A stretch of 64,000 nucleotides of DNA, taken from positions 186,001-250,000 of the forward strand of contig NZ_LR134372.1 in the NCBI RefSeq assembly GCF_900637395.1, read 5' to 3'. The translations under genes were made by a program, and so were the position numbers. This DNA comes from Campylobacter upsaliensis. GTDB taxonomy: Bacteria; Campylobacterota; Campylobacteria; Campylobacterales; Campylobacteraceae. Each line of letters begins with the position of its first letter. The stretch's first letter is position 1. Shown here piece after piece: positions 55,606-64,000 of the stretch. Below the pieces are notes generated by a model, which did no database searches, was not told the DNA's origin, and was given only the letters and a program-made list of their open reading frames with translations.

Positions 55606-57512
55606 ATGGATTTTAATGCTAGGCAGATGATGATTTTCGAAGCAAATTTAAATGCCATTGAAGATGAAAATTTGAAAAAAGAATTGAGTGAAATTGTGGC
55701 TAAGGATTATCAATTTTCACAAGGAGATGATCCTTTAGATATTAATGCAAACGGGGGGGGGGGGGTAAGCTTTATCAAAATCCTTTAAGCGAAGTTCAAA
55801 GTAAAGCTGCTTTTTACCAGCAAAAATTCGCCCTTTATCCTGTGTTATTTTTTTACGGCGTAGGTAATGGAGTTTTACTCAAAATTCTTTTTCAAAATCC
55901 TACGCATAAACTTATTATTGTCTTTGAAAAGGAGCTTGAAATTTTATGGCACATCTTACATTTTTTAGATTTTTCTAAGGAATTAGCCTTAAAAAAGCTT
56001 TGTTTTTTCGACACTAAAAGGCTTGATGATGACAAATTTAACGCCCTTTGTGAGGGTTTAAATATCTTTGCAAGAATTTATCATTTAGAATTAATGTGTG
56101 CTTTTTATGAAAATTTTAGGGAAGATTTTGCAAGGGTTGATGAGGCTATGCGTGAATTTTTTGACAAAAGCACTTTGCGTTATGGAAATGATATTGAAGA
56201 TTGCTTAATGGGACTTAGCAATTTTGTCCATAATCTTCCTAAAATGCTGACAAATCCTAGCCTTAAAACACTCAAAAAAGCTTATGAAAAATGCCATCAA
56301 ACCGCTATTATAGTTAGCACGGGACCAAGCCTTTCAAAACAACTTCCTCTTTTAAAACAATACGCTTCTAAGGCTGTGATTTTCGCAGCCGATAGTGCTT
56401 ATCCTATCTTAGCAAAACACGGCATTAAGCCTGATTTTGTCTTTATGGTCGAACGCACAGATTTTACGGCGGAATTTTTTAATAATGATTTTAAAGAATT
56501 TGATGAAAATATACTTTTCATTTTAGCAGCTGTGGTGCATCCTAGAGCTTTGGAGCTTTTAGAAAAAAATCACCGCCCCTATATCATTGTGCCGCGTTAT
56601 TACGACTTTGCTTATTATTGTGATTTTAAGGAATTTGATTTTGTTAATGATTGTGTTAGTGTGGCACATATGGCTTTAGAAATTGCTCTTTGTTTGAAAT
56701 TTGAAAATATCATCTTCATAGGGCAGGATTTAGCCTTTGATGAAAATGGAAATTCGCATCCTAAGGACTATCAAAATTCTGCAAATTTTGAAAGCACGAT
56801 GTATGAAATTTTAAAAACCGAAGCCTATGGAGGCGATGGTTTGGTTAAAACGCACGGAATTTGGCTTTTATTTAAGCAAGTTTTAGAGCTTTTAATTGCC
56901 AAAGCTTCACAAAATGGAATAAAAATTTATAATGCCACTGAGGGAGGAGTGAGGATAAAAGGAGCTTTTGAAAAGCCCTTTAGTGAGTGCTGTGAAGAAT
57001 TTTTAAATAAGCCTTTAAAACCCTTACCGCCTTTAAAAAAGCCAAATCAAAATAAGCAAAATGAGTGGCTTTTAAAGGCTTTTGCTAAGATCTTTCTAGC
57101 AATTAAAAAATGCGAGAAAGTCGAAGGGGAACTAGAAATGCTTTTTGCGAATTTAAATTATGAAAATTTAGATAATGAAGCTTTGCGTAATTTAAGTTTT
57201 AAGCTTGATGATTTGAAAGAGAAATTGCTAAATTCTAGACCTTTACTTGAAGTTTTGCGTCCTAGTTTGCATAGTTTTGAGCTTAAATTTATGCAAATTT
57301 TTGTCATAAAGCCTCAAAATGAAGAGCAAAAAAGAGAGAAAATTCTAGCACTCGTAAGGCTTTATTTATGGTGGCTTGGTATCTCTTTAGGTTCGATTAA
57401 GAAAGAAAAAATGACTTTACAAAATCATATCAAGCCCTTAGAGCTTGAATTAAAAAAGAGAAATTTTTTAGAAAAAATTACAAAATGGCAAGAAAAAGCG
57501 GCTAAAATTTGA
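55606..57512 (+). CDS. Maf-family (DUF115) flagellin glycosyltransferase, phase-variable, out of frame here
   Basis: Second Maf gene of the window. The N-terminus (MDFNARQMMIFEANLNAIEDENL) runs to a tract of 13 G and, at that length, ends after SFIKIL. One base more (14 G) joins it to KLYQNPLSEVQSK and the rest, giving about 635 residues. The body carries the DUF115/MptE-like core IIVSTGPSLSKQLPLL and FAADSAYPILAKHGIKPDFVFMVERTD, and the tail EAYGGDGLV...GVRIKGAFEKPFSECC. It would glycosylate flagellin with a nonulosonic acid. It lies 18 bases upstream of thyX, so it may share its transcript. Confidence 0.85.
55753..55765 (+). repeat. Poly-G tract (13) in the maf gene
   Basis: Thirteen consecutive G after GATATTAATGCAAAC. 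The gene is in frame at 11 or 14, so at 13 it is off. Loss of two or gain of one base restores it. Confidence 0.95.
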
Positions 57513-57530
57513 AAAAATTTAAGGAAAATT

Positions 57531-58145
57531 ATGCGAGTTACTTTACTTTTTCATACCCCTCTTAGCGTTTGTTCTCACGCTACACGCACTTGTTGGCAGA
57601 GTTTTGAAAAGGGCGATTGTGGTGGAGAAAAGGATAAAGAATTAATTGACAGAGTGGGAAATAAATTCAAACACGCTTCGACTTTGGAGCATTTAAATTA
57701 TAATTTTTATATCCAAGAAATTTCAAGGGCTTGTTTGCAAGAACTTGCTCGTCATAGGCATGCGAGTTTTAGTGTCAAAAGCACGCGTTATACGCTTAAA
57801 GAGCTTAGAAATGAAAGTGAATTTAAAGAAAATGATTTTGAAAATGCGGGGCGTTATTTGGTTTTTTGTGGTAATGAGGCTGTGGATAATGCTAGCATTA
57901 AGGCACTTGAAAATTTAAGAGAGATTTTACAAACAAGCATTAGTTTAGATTTGGCTAAATACTGCCTCCCTGAAAGCTATAAAACAGAACTTACCTTTAG
58001 CATTAATGCTAGAAGTTTGCAAAATTTCTTATCTTTGCGAAGTTCAAAGTCGGCTTTATGGGAGATAAGGGCTTTAGCTAGAGCCTTATTTGAGGCTTTG
58101 CCTGAGGAACACCATTTTATTTTTGAGCATTGTATGCAAGATTAA
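57531..58145 (+). CDS. thyX: Flavin-dependent thymidylate synthase ThyX
   Basis: 204-residue FAD enzyme that makes dTMP from dUMP with methylenetetrahydrofolate and NADPH; Campylobacter lacks classic ThyA. The diagnostic RHRxxS motif is in ELARHRHASFSVKSTRY. FKHASTLEHLNYNFYI and FSINARSLQNFLSLRSS are standard. It follows the phase-variable maf gene by 18 bases with an AAGGAAAATT site. In C. jejuni (Cj0026c) thyX also neighbours pyrG. Confidence 0.95.
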   Translation: MRVTLLFHTPLSVCSHATRTCWQSFEKGDCGGEKDKELIDRVGNKFKHASTLEHLNYNFYIQEISRACLQELARHRHASFSVKSTRYTLKELRNESEFKENDFENAGRYLVFCGNEAVDNASIKALENLREILQTSISLDLAKYCLPESYKTELTFSINARSLQNFLSLRSSKSALWEIRALARALFEALPEEHHFIFEHCMQD

Positions 58146-58206
58146 AATTTTATAAATCGTAGTTTTTTTATCCTATTTTAATCAAAAAGCTGTCATAATC
58201 ACTTTC

Positions 58207-58234
58207 AAGGTATATAAGTATGAAAATATACCTT
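58207..58234. promoter_or_regulatory. Inverted repeat upstream of the symporter gene
   Basis: Perfect nine-base arms, AAGGTATAT (58207-58215) and ATATACCTT (58226-58234), separated by ten bases, about 30 bases before the symporter ATG. It may be a repressor operator or leader hairpin. Confidence 0.5.
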
Positions 58235-58263
58235 TCAAAATATAGTTTCTCAAAGGACTTTTT

Positions 58264-59652
58264 ATGAATCAGGAATTTTTTACTCACTTCTTACGATTTT
58301 CAAGTTGGCAAATTTTCGTCATTTTTGCTGTGCTTTTCGCTACATTTTTTACGCTTAAAAAGATGCGTGATAAGAAAATTAATTTTTCTTTAAGAATGCT
58401 TTTCGCACTTTTTATTGGTATTTTACTAGGCTTTATTTTGCAACATTTAGCCGCTTATCCTAGCGGTGATGAAGCTAAGAATATCATTTGGTTTAGCGAG
58501 GCGAAACATTGGTTTGGTTTTTTTAGTTCTGTTTTTGTAGCCTTCATTAAAATGCTTGTTATTCCTCTTATTTTTGCTTGTATCATTAAGGTCATTATAG
58601 AAATTAATCAAGACATTAAGGTTAGTTCTTTGATTGGCACTAGTCTTTTTTGGATACTTTTTAGCACAGCTTTAGCGGCTATTTTAGGTGTTAGTTTAGC
58701 ACTTAATTTTGGCTTAGGCGAGGGTTTAAGTGTCAATGAAGGGACTAGACAAATTAGAGAAATCGCAACTTTCACAAGTATTTTACAAAATTTAATCCCT
58801 AGCAATATCGTTAATGCTATGAGTAAGGAAAATATCATTGCCATAGTTCTTTTTGCTTTTTTTATTGGACTTTGTGCGAAAAATATTAGTCAAAAAGAAG
58901 AATACGCACAGCCTTTTGAAAGCTTTCAAAAGCTTATTTTAAGTTTTTATGGCATTATGATGAATATGACAGCGACTGTGATTCGCTTTATGCCTTATGC
59001 GGTAGTTTGTATGATGGCAAATGTAATTCTAAGCAATGGCTTTGAAGCGATTAAGACAGCAGGACTTTTTATTATACTCACTTATGTGGCTATGATTTTA
59101 ATGTTTGGAGTGCATTTTTTAATGCTACTTTCTCAAGGCTTAAATCCGTTGATTTATGCTAAAAAAGCCTTCCCTGTTTGGCTTTTTGCTTTTAGCTCTC
59201 GTTCAAGCGTTGCAACTTTACCCTTAAGTATCTCTACCCTACAAGAAAGACTTGGCGTATCCCCAGCCGTAGCTAATTTTGTGGCTTCTATTGGCACAAC
59301 TACGGGACTTAATGGTTGTGCGGGTTATTTTCCTGCTATGGCAGCGGTCTTTGTAGCACATATATTAGGCGTGGAACTTGATTTTAGCTTTATTTTGATG
59401 ATAGTTTTAGTGGCAATTCTTGGTTCTTTAGGCATAGCTGGAGTTCCTGGCAGTGCGACTATGGCTGCTTCTATTATGTTAGCAGGTATTGGTTTTGGAG
59501 ATAATTTTATGCTTTTAAGTCTTATTTTAGCTGTCGACCCTATCGTAGATATGGCACGCACAACAAGTAATGTTTCAGGGGCTATGACTTCGGCACTTTG
59601 CACGGCTAAAAATTTAAAAGCCTTAGATAAAGAAGTCTATCTTAAGTCTTAA
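58264..59652 (+). CDS. Dicarboxylate/amino acid:cation symporter (DAACS), possibly L-cystine transporter
   Basis: 462-residue inner-membrane symporter with the glutamate-transporter fold. Family signatures are FFSSVFVAFIKMLVIPLIFACIIKV, AFSSRSSVATLPLSI with the serine-rich reentrant loop, GTTTGLNGCAGYFPAMAAVFVA, and VAILGSLGIAGVPGSATM with DPIVDMARTTSNVSGAM at the C-terminus. This last part resembles the TcyP-type L-cystine transporters. C. jejuni Cj0025c is the syntenic match. Cystine as substrate is an inference from family resemblance. Confidence 0.85.
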   Translation: MNQEFFTHFLRFSSWQIFVIFAVLFATFFTLKKMRDKKINFSLRMLFALFIGILLGFILQHLAAYPSGDEAKNIIWFSEAKHWFGFFSSVFVAFIKMLVIPLIFACIIKVIIEINQDIKVSSLIGTSLFWILFSTALAAILGVSLALNFGLGEGLSVNEGTRQIREIATFTSILQNLIPSNIVNAMSKENIIAIVLFAFFIGLCAKNISQKEEYAQPFESFQKLILSFYGIMMNMTATVIRFMPYAVVCMMANVILSNGFEAIKTAGLFIILTYVAMILMFGVHFLMLLSQGLNPLIYAKKAFPVWLFAFSSRSSVATLPLSISTLQERLGVSPAVANFVASIGTTTGLNGCAGYFPAMAAVFVAHILGVELDFSFILMIVLVAILGSLGIAGVPGSATMAASIMLAGIGFGDNFMLLSLILAVDPIVDMARTTSNVSGAMTSALCTAKNLKALDKEVYLKS

Positions 59653-60322
59653 ATTTATTTTGAAAACGCACGGCTTTAGTAAATTTTGCTAAAGCCTTTT
59701 TTTCCTTTCTTTCAAGCTTGTAATAAATCACTTTTTCTAAATAAAATAAAATATCTTTTTTATCTATCCCTCTCGTTTTGGCGTAGTTTTCTAAGATGTA
59801 GTTTGGGATTTTAATCTTACTTTTTGCAAAAGGGAGAAGAATTTTTTTATATATTGTTTTGTGTTTTGTGCAAGAAAAACGCGCAAACACAAAGGGTAAA
59901 TGCGTCCTTTCATACCAAAGTTCGCAAAGGTCTATAAAATGATTTTTATTTTCTAAATAAAGTCTTAAAGCCTTATCTCCTATGATGACTCTACCTTTTT
60001 GCTTTAAAACACTAGCTAGAGCGTTAGAACTTGCCGAGCTTGAATCCTTTTGATTTGCTGTTTTTTTCTCCACCAAAACGCTTAAAACGCGTTTATTTGC
60101 ACAAATTCCTAAATTTAAATTGTGATATTTTGGCTTAATGCTTTCTATACTTGAAATGATAGCTGCGTCAATTTGTCCCCTATAAAGAGCGTGATTTAGC
60201 TTACTTGGCACACCTTTTTTACGCTCAAAACTTGCCTTAATGCCACTTGGTAGGGGGTATTTTTTAAGATAAATGTGAAGGGGCAATAGATTGATATAAT
60301 CAATCTTTCCAAAAATCATCAT
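59642..60322 (-). CDS. mqnA: Chorismate dehydratase MqnA (futalosine menaquinone pathway)
   Basis: 226-residue protein resembling periplasmic binding proteins but cytoplasmic, which converts chorismate to 3-enolpyruvylbenzoate in the futalosine route to menaquinone used by Campylobacter. FGKIDYINLLPLHIYL, GVPSKLNHALYRGQIDAAIISSIES and GRVIIGDKALRLYLE are the family marks. It overlaps the symporter stop by 11 bases and follows the malic enzyme gene by 5 bases. It matches C. jejuni Cj1285c, from memory. Confidence 0.88.
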   Translation of the reverse strand: MMIFGKIDYINLLPLHIYLKKYPLPSGIKASFERKKGVPSKLNHALYRGQIDAAIISSIESIKPKYHNLNLGICANKRVLSVLVEKKTANQKDSSSASSNALASVLKQKGRVIIGDKALRLYLENKNHFIDLCELWYERTHLPFVFARFSCTKHKTIYKKILLPFAKSKIKIPNYILENYAKTRGIDKKDILFYLEKVIYYKLERKEKKALAKFTKAVRFQNKFKT

Positions 60323-60327
60323 TGTCC

Positions 60328-61563
60328 TTACTGCAAACTTTGAAAATAAGCTTTTTCGTCAAATTTCTTTACTTTTGCTACCCCATCTTTAACTGCTGCA
60401 TTTGCGACTGCACTGCTTACGACTGCTTTAACTCTTTTATCAAAAGGTTTTGGGATAACATAGTCTTTACCAAATTCTAAATGCGTGATAGCATAGGCTT
60501 TTTTTACATCTTCACTAACAGGGAGTTTGGCTAAGTCCGCTAGGGCTTTAGCTGCTGCAACTTTCATATTTTCTGTGATTTGACTCGCCCTTACATCAAG
60601 CGCACCGCGGAAGATAAAAGGAAAGCCTAAGACATTATTAATTTGATTAGCATAATCACTCCTACCCGTGCCGACTATGGCGTCTTTGCGGACTTGATAC
60701 ACAAGTTCAGGCATTACTTCAGGCACAGGATTAGCTAGGGCGAAAATAACAGGATTTTGTGCCATAGACTTTAACATTTCCTCATCGATAATATTAGGTT
60801 TTGAAAGTCCCAAAAATACATCAGCATCTCTCATAGCGTCCCTTAAAGTTCTTTCCTTTGTATCCCTTGCAAATTCAAGTTTTTCAAGCCCTAAATCCGC
60901 CCTATCCTTACTTACAACGCCTTTGCTATCAATTAAAATGATATTTTCAACGCCCAAATTACGATACATTTTAGCACTAGCGATCCCAGCTGCTCCAGCC
61001 CCACTAATGACGACTTTAATATTTTTAAAGCTTTTATTGCTAATTTCCATAGCATTCATTAGCCCTGCGGTAGAAATAATGGCTGTGCCGTGCTGGTCAT
61101 CGTGCATTACAGGAATACCAAGTCCTTGTAAAGCAGCTTCTATTGCAAAACATTTGGGTGCTGAAATATCCTCCAAATTAATCCCCCCAACACTCGGTGC
61201 TAAAGCCTTACAAAAGGCTACAATCTCTTCTACGCTATGTGCATTAATTTCTAGGTCAAAAGCGTCAATATTTGCAAATTTTTTAAATAAACACGCCTTT
61301 CCCTCCATCACAGGCTTACTTGCTGCTGCACCTATATTACCCAAGCCAAGCACTGCCGAGCCATCACTAACGATAGCAACTAAATTTGCCTTATTTGTAT
61401 AAGTATAGGCTAAATTTTCATCTTTAGCGATTTCAAGGCAGGGTTCTGCCACACCCGGACTATAAGCTAGGCTTAAATCATAGCTTGTATTTAGAGCTTT
61501 GGTAGGTTGTATGCTTGTTTTGCCACCTAAGTGGTATTTTAATGCTTCTTCTTTTAAATTCAT
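60328..61563 (-). CDS. NAD(P)-dependent malic enzyme
   Basis: 411-residue short-form malic enzyme: oxidative decarboxylation of malate to pyruvate. SYDLSLAYSPGVAEPCLEI, GDGSAVLGLGNIG-like SDGSAVLGLGNIGAAASKPVMEGKA, MHDDQHGTAIISTAGLMNA and VISGAGAAGIASAKMY with the dinucleotide site are typical. It lacks the phosphotransacetylase domain of longer enzymes. It overlaps gltX by 4 bases. In C. jejuni the equivalent malate oxidoreductase is Cj1287c. Confidence 0.93.
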   Translation of the reverse strand: MNLKEEALKYHLGGKTSIQPTKALNTSYDLSLAYSPGVAEPCLEIAKDENLAYTYTNKANLVAIVSDGSAVLGLGNIGAAASKPVMEGKACLFKKFANIDAFDLEINAHSVEEIVAFCKALAPSVGGINLEDISAPKCFAIEAALQGLGIPVMHDDQHGTAIISTAGLMNAMEISNKSFKNIKVVISGAGAAGIASAKMYRNLGVENIILIDSKGVVSKDRADLGLEKLEFARDTKERTLRDAMRDADVFLGLSKPNIIDEEMLKSMAQNPVIFALANPVPEVMPELVYQVRKDAIVGTGRSDYANQINNVLGFPFIFRGALDVRASQITENMKVAAAKALADLAKLPVSEDVKKAYAITHLEFGKDYVIPKPFDKRVKAVVSSAVANAAVKDGVAKVKKFDEKAYFQSLQ

Positions 61564-62954
61564 TGTTTTTCCTTATATTCTAAAAATGCTTGTATGCGTT
61601 TTTGACATTCTTTAACGCCCAAAAATTCTAAAACTTCAAAAATGCTAGGACTTACCGCTGTGCCTGTGAGAGCAATGCGTAAGGGCTGGGCTAGGTCTTT
61701 TAGTTTTGCTTCGTTTTGCTCTAAAAAATGTGTGGTTAATTCTTCAAATTCTTTTGCTTTATTTTGTGTGCTAAGAGAAGTGGCGAAATTGCGTAATAAA
61801 TTTAAATTGTTCTCATTGACAAATTTTGCAATCGCCACTTCATCATAGCTTTTTGGCGTTTCTAAAATGCTTTTTGCGGAGCTAATAATATCAAGCAGGG
61901 TTTTTGCCCTTTCTCTTAATAAATCTAACAAAAATCCCGCCTTTTCTACCCCACTTAAATCAAAGCCAAGTCCCTTAAGCTGGGAATTAATCTCTTCAAA
62001 AGGAAGAGTTTTAATATAATGTGCGTTAAGCCACTCAAGTTTTTTAAAATTATATGAAGATGCACCCTTGCTAATGTGATGTGGATCAAAAAGCCTTTTC
62101 ATATCGTTTAGAGAGAAAATTTCATCATCATTATGCCCCCAGCCTAAACGCACGAGAAAATTAAGCAAAGCTTGTGGGAGAATACCCATTTGTTTATATT
62201 CCATCACATCAGTTGCACCGTGTCTTTTGGAGAGTTTTTTGCCGTCTTCGCCGTGTATCATCGCCACATGGAAAAAATTAGGAATTTTAAAGCCAAGCGC
62301 CTCATAAAGCACGATTTGCTTAGGGGTATTTGAAAGATGGTCATCGCCTCTTATCACATCGCTTACTTTCATTAATGCATCATCAATCACAACGCAAAAA
62401 TTATAAGTAACGCTCCCATCACTTCTTGCAATGACAAAGTCATCTAATATATCTTCAGCCTTAAATTCAATTTTGCCTTTTACCCCATCTTCAAAGCTAA
62501 TCACACCACTTTGTGGTGCCTTAATACGCACCACAGGCTCAATGCCTTGCGGAGGAGTTCCTTTAAAATCTCTATACCTTCCATCATATCTTGGACGCTC
62601 TTTATTTGCTTCTTGGTCTTTTCTTAATTCTTCTAATTCTTCTTTAGACATATAGCAATAATATGCCTTACCCTCATCAAGTAATTTTTGGATATATTGT
62701 TTATAAATTGCACTTCTTTGCGACTGATAACAAGCCTCGCCATCATAGTCTAAACCGCACCATTTAAAGGCTTCTATGATAGCTTTTGTTGCTTCTTTGG
62801 AATTTCTTTTTAAATCTGTATCTTCAATGCGAAGTAAAAATTTCCCTCCATTTTTTCTTGCGTATAAATAGCTATAAAGTGCCGTTCTCAAACCACCTAT
62901 ATGTAAGTATCCAGTAGGAGATGGAGCAAAGCGTGTCGTAAGAATTTCTTGCAT
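61560..62954 (-). CDS. gltX: Glutamyl-tRNA synthetase
   Basis: 464-residue class I synthetase. HIGH motif in RFAPSPTGYLHIGGLRTALY; KMSKS in GKKLSKRHGA. Campylobacter and Helicobacter have two GltX paralogues, one charging tRNA-Glu and one making Glu-tRNA-Gln for GatCAB; which one this is cannot be decided here. The ATG at 62954 follows an AAGG site and a TATAAT 28 bases upstream. Confidence 0.95.
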   Translation of the reverse strand: MQEILTTRFAPSPTGYLHIGGLRTALYSYLYARKNGGKFLLRIEDTDLKRNSKEATKAIIEAFKWCGLDYDGEACYQSQRSAIYKQYIQKLLDEGKAYYCYMSKEELEELRKDQEANKERPRYDGRYRDFKGTPPQGIEPVVRIKAPQSGVISFEDGVKGKIEFKAEDILDDFVIARSDGSVTYNFCVVIDDALMKVSDVIRGDDHLSNTPKQIVLYEALGFKIPNFFHVAMIHGEDGKKLSKRHGATDVMEYKQMGILPQALLNFLVRLGWGHNDDEIFSLNDMKRLFDPHHISKGASSYNFKKLEWLNAHYIKTLPFEEINSQLKGLGFDLSGVEKAGFLLDLLRERAKTLLDIISSAKSILETPKSYDEVAIAKFVNENNLNLLRNFATSLSTQNKAKEFEELTTHFLEQNEAKLKDLAQPLRIALTGTAVSPSIFEVLEFLGVKECQKRIQAFLEYKEKQ

Positions 62955-62981
62955 ATTTGACCTTTAAATTTAATGCTCGAA

Positions 62982-62987
62982 ATTATA
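62982..62987 (-). promoter_or_regulatory. -10 box of gltX
   Basis: TATAAT on the minus strand, 28 bases upstream of the gltX ATG, embedded in the palindrome AATTATAATT. It would serve gltX, the malic enzyme gene and mqnA. Confidence 0.5.
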
Positions 62988-63029
62988 ATTGAAATTTCTT
63001 AATGTTAGTGTTTATTTTCTTAGTTTTGT

Positions 63030-63035
63030 TATGAT
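63030..63035 (+). promoter_or_regulatory. -10 box of the SurA-like gene
   Basis: TATGAT 31 bases upstream of ATG 63066, preceded by T-rich runs. Divergent to gltX. Confidence 0.4.
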
Positions 63036-63065
63036 TTATTTTGATTACACAAATAAAGGTTTTTG

Positions 63066-63884
63066 ATGAAAAAAATTTTGATGATTTTATTATTTTTTGT
63101 TGCGATTGTAAATGCTAAGGTGCTTAATTCTGTCGCTTTAGTCGTAGAAAAAGAGCCTATTACAAACTATGACATAGAGCAAACGATGAAGCTTTTAAAG
63201 CTACCTAGAGAGCAGGCTTTGGCTGTGCTTATTAATGAAAAAATGGAGCTTTCTCAAATCAAACAATTTTCCATAGTTGTTAATGAGCTTGAGGTTGATG
63301 CGGCGATTTCTAAGATTCTTACGCAAAATAAAATGAATTTGGAGCAGTTTAAAAATTCTCTAAAGGCTAAGGGACAAAATTATGAGCTTTTCCGCCATAA
63401 TCTTAAGAAAGACTTGGAAAAAAGAAAGCTTTATGAGAAAATAGCCAGTATGAATAAAACGGATTTTAGCGAAGAAAGTGCGAAGAAATTTTTTGAAGCT
63501 AATAAAGAAAAATTCCTTTTTTACACTTCTATTGATGTTAAAATTTACCGCTCTAGCGATCAAGCCATTTTAGAAAAAATGAAAGCTGATAAAAAAATCA
63601 CATTAAAAGCTCAAAATGCCAATTTAAATCCACACAATGCCGACCCTAGACTACTAGCTCTTTTATCACAGCTTAAGATAGGCGAATTTTCTCCTGTATT
63701 AAATTCTAAAGAGGGTTTTGAGCTTTATGAGGTTATGGCAAAAAGTGGGGCAAATGTCCCTGAATTTGAGCAAATCAAAGATAGCGTGATGAATGTTTAT
63801 TTTAACGAACAAAGACAAAATTATATTCAAGATTACTTTGATAAACTTCGCTCTAAATTAAACATAGAATACCTTAAGAATTAA
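63066..63884 (+). CDS. Periplasmic SurA-like chaperone / PPIase-domain protein
   Basis: 272 residues with a signal peptide (ILMILLFFVAIVNAK). The N-terminal chaperone part has NSVALVVEKEPITNYDIEQTMKLL and LINEKMELSQIKQF, as in the SurA N-domain, and a single parvulin-type domain follows (FFEANKEKFLFYTS...LLSQLKIGEFSPVLNSKEGFELYEV). It matches C. jejuni Cj1289, described as a SurA-like chaperone of the outer-membrane assembly route. I take ATG 63066, not the TTG just before it. Confidence 0.88.
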   Translation: MKKILMILLFFVAIVNAKVLNSVALVVEKEPITNYDIEQTMKLLKLPREQALAVLINEKMELSQIKQFSIVVNELEVDAAISKILTQNKMNLEQFKNSLKAKGQNYELFRHNLKKDLEKRKLYEKIASMNKTDFSEESAKKFFEANKEKFLFYTSIDVKIYRSSDQAILEKMKADKKITLKAQNANLNPHNADPRLLALLSQLKIGEFSPVLNSKEGFELYEVMAKSGANVPEFEQIKDSVMNVYFNEQRQNYIQDYFDKLRSKLNIEYLKN

Positions 63885-63892
63885 TCTTAAGG
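63872..63892. terminator. Palindromic terminator
   Basis: CCTTAAG (63872-63878), seven-base loop, CTTAAGG (63886-63892), followed by CTATTTTA. Perfect arms, lying between the SurA-like gene and a convergent gene. It probably acts both ways. Confidence 0.55.
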
Positions 63893-63897
63893 CTATT

Positions 63898-64000
63898 TTA
63901 AGCTTGATTTAAAAATTCCAAAGCCATTAAAGCATCGCCTTGCATTAAGATTTTTAAATTCTCATCGTCCCAGCAAAAGGTGCTGCTATGGTGCAAGGCA
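63898..64000 (-). CDS. C-terminal end of an incoming leftward gene (M20 amidohydrolase-like?)
   Basis: The open minus-strand frame from the window edge ends at TAA (63898-63900) and encodes 33 residues: ALHHSSTFCWDDENLKIL, then MQGDALMALEFLNQA. The H-x(2-3)-F-x-W/F-D-D/N-E pattern before a terminal helix recalls the end of M20D amidohydrolases such as hippuricase, but the fragment is too short for a firm call. It is not the end of the biotin carboxylase gene that follows Cj1289 in C. jejuni as I recall it. Confidence 0.4.
   Translation of the reverse strand, partial: ALHHSSTFCWDDENLKILMQGDALMALEFLNQA

Noticed and set aside
55606-55788. 60-codon protein ending in a G tract
   Set aside because: It is the N-terminal part of the phase-variable maf gene, joined with the downstream part in one entry.

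Overview
The window is chromosomal DNA from a Campylobacter, inferred from gene content, very AT-rich sequence, T-rich promoters with TATAAT-like -10 boxes, tightly overlapping operons and long homopolymeric G/C tracts inside surface-carbohydrate genes. Nearly every housekeeping gene has an obvious counterpart in C. jejuni. The order, however, is a patchwork of small C. jejuni-like blocks, and some genes differ, so this is probably a sister species. The number of long G tracts would suit the C. upsaliensis/C. helveticus group, but the species call is only a guess. I saw no tRNA, rRNA, CRISPR, IS element or prophage, and no gene-free stretch above 300 bases.

Layout. 1-2.8 kb: end of a flagellin-glycosylation island (Maf glycosyltransferase C-terminus, legB, legC). 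2.8-6.6 kb: atpB, infA, a decayed tupA pseudogene, a phase-variable family 9 glycosyltransferase (currently out of frame) and purM. 6.6-12.7 kb: coaE, dapF, a Bax-like hydrolase, an ATPase, two DUF2393-like membrane proteins, an SPFH protein and ilvE. 12.7-18 kb: a leftward operon with two related periplasmic binding proteins, FecCD-type permease, ATPase, pseudoazurin-like cupredoxin and an ATP-grasp enzyme, read from an intergenic region with a Fur-like site. 18.2-28.5 kb: tautomerase, bcp, queH, a DUF3298-like protein, fabZ, lpxA, clpX, mreB, mreC and carB.

28.5-33.2 kb is the most distinctive region: seven tightly packed genes (GDPD-like phosphodiesterase, HAD phosphatase, two nucleotidyltransferases, NTF2-like protein, glycosyltransferase-like protein and cupin), two of them carrying long G tracts. 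It looks like a phase-variable pathway for making and attaching a nucleotide-activated surface group. 33.2-44.2 kb: dcd, an amino-acid-binding lipoprotein, a class V aminotransferase, a DUF234-like protein, flgS, flgG/flgF with a sigma-54 promoter, znuABC and a chemoreceptor. 44.2-55.5 kb: a glycine-zipper protein, a DMT transporter, der, aroK, trpS, serS, a PflB-like flagellar TPR protein, recJ and pyrG. 55.6-64 kb: a second Maf gene switched off by its G tract, thyX, a cystine/dicarboxylate-type symporter, mqnA, malic enzyme, gltX, a SurA-like chaperone and the end of an incoming gene.

The recurring theme is switching of the cell surface. Four G/C tracts of 13-18 bases lie in four glycan-related genes. 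At the lengths shown, two genes are off (family 9 glycosyltransferase, Maf), one is on (GDPD-like), and one reads into an alternative short C-terminus.
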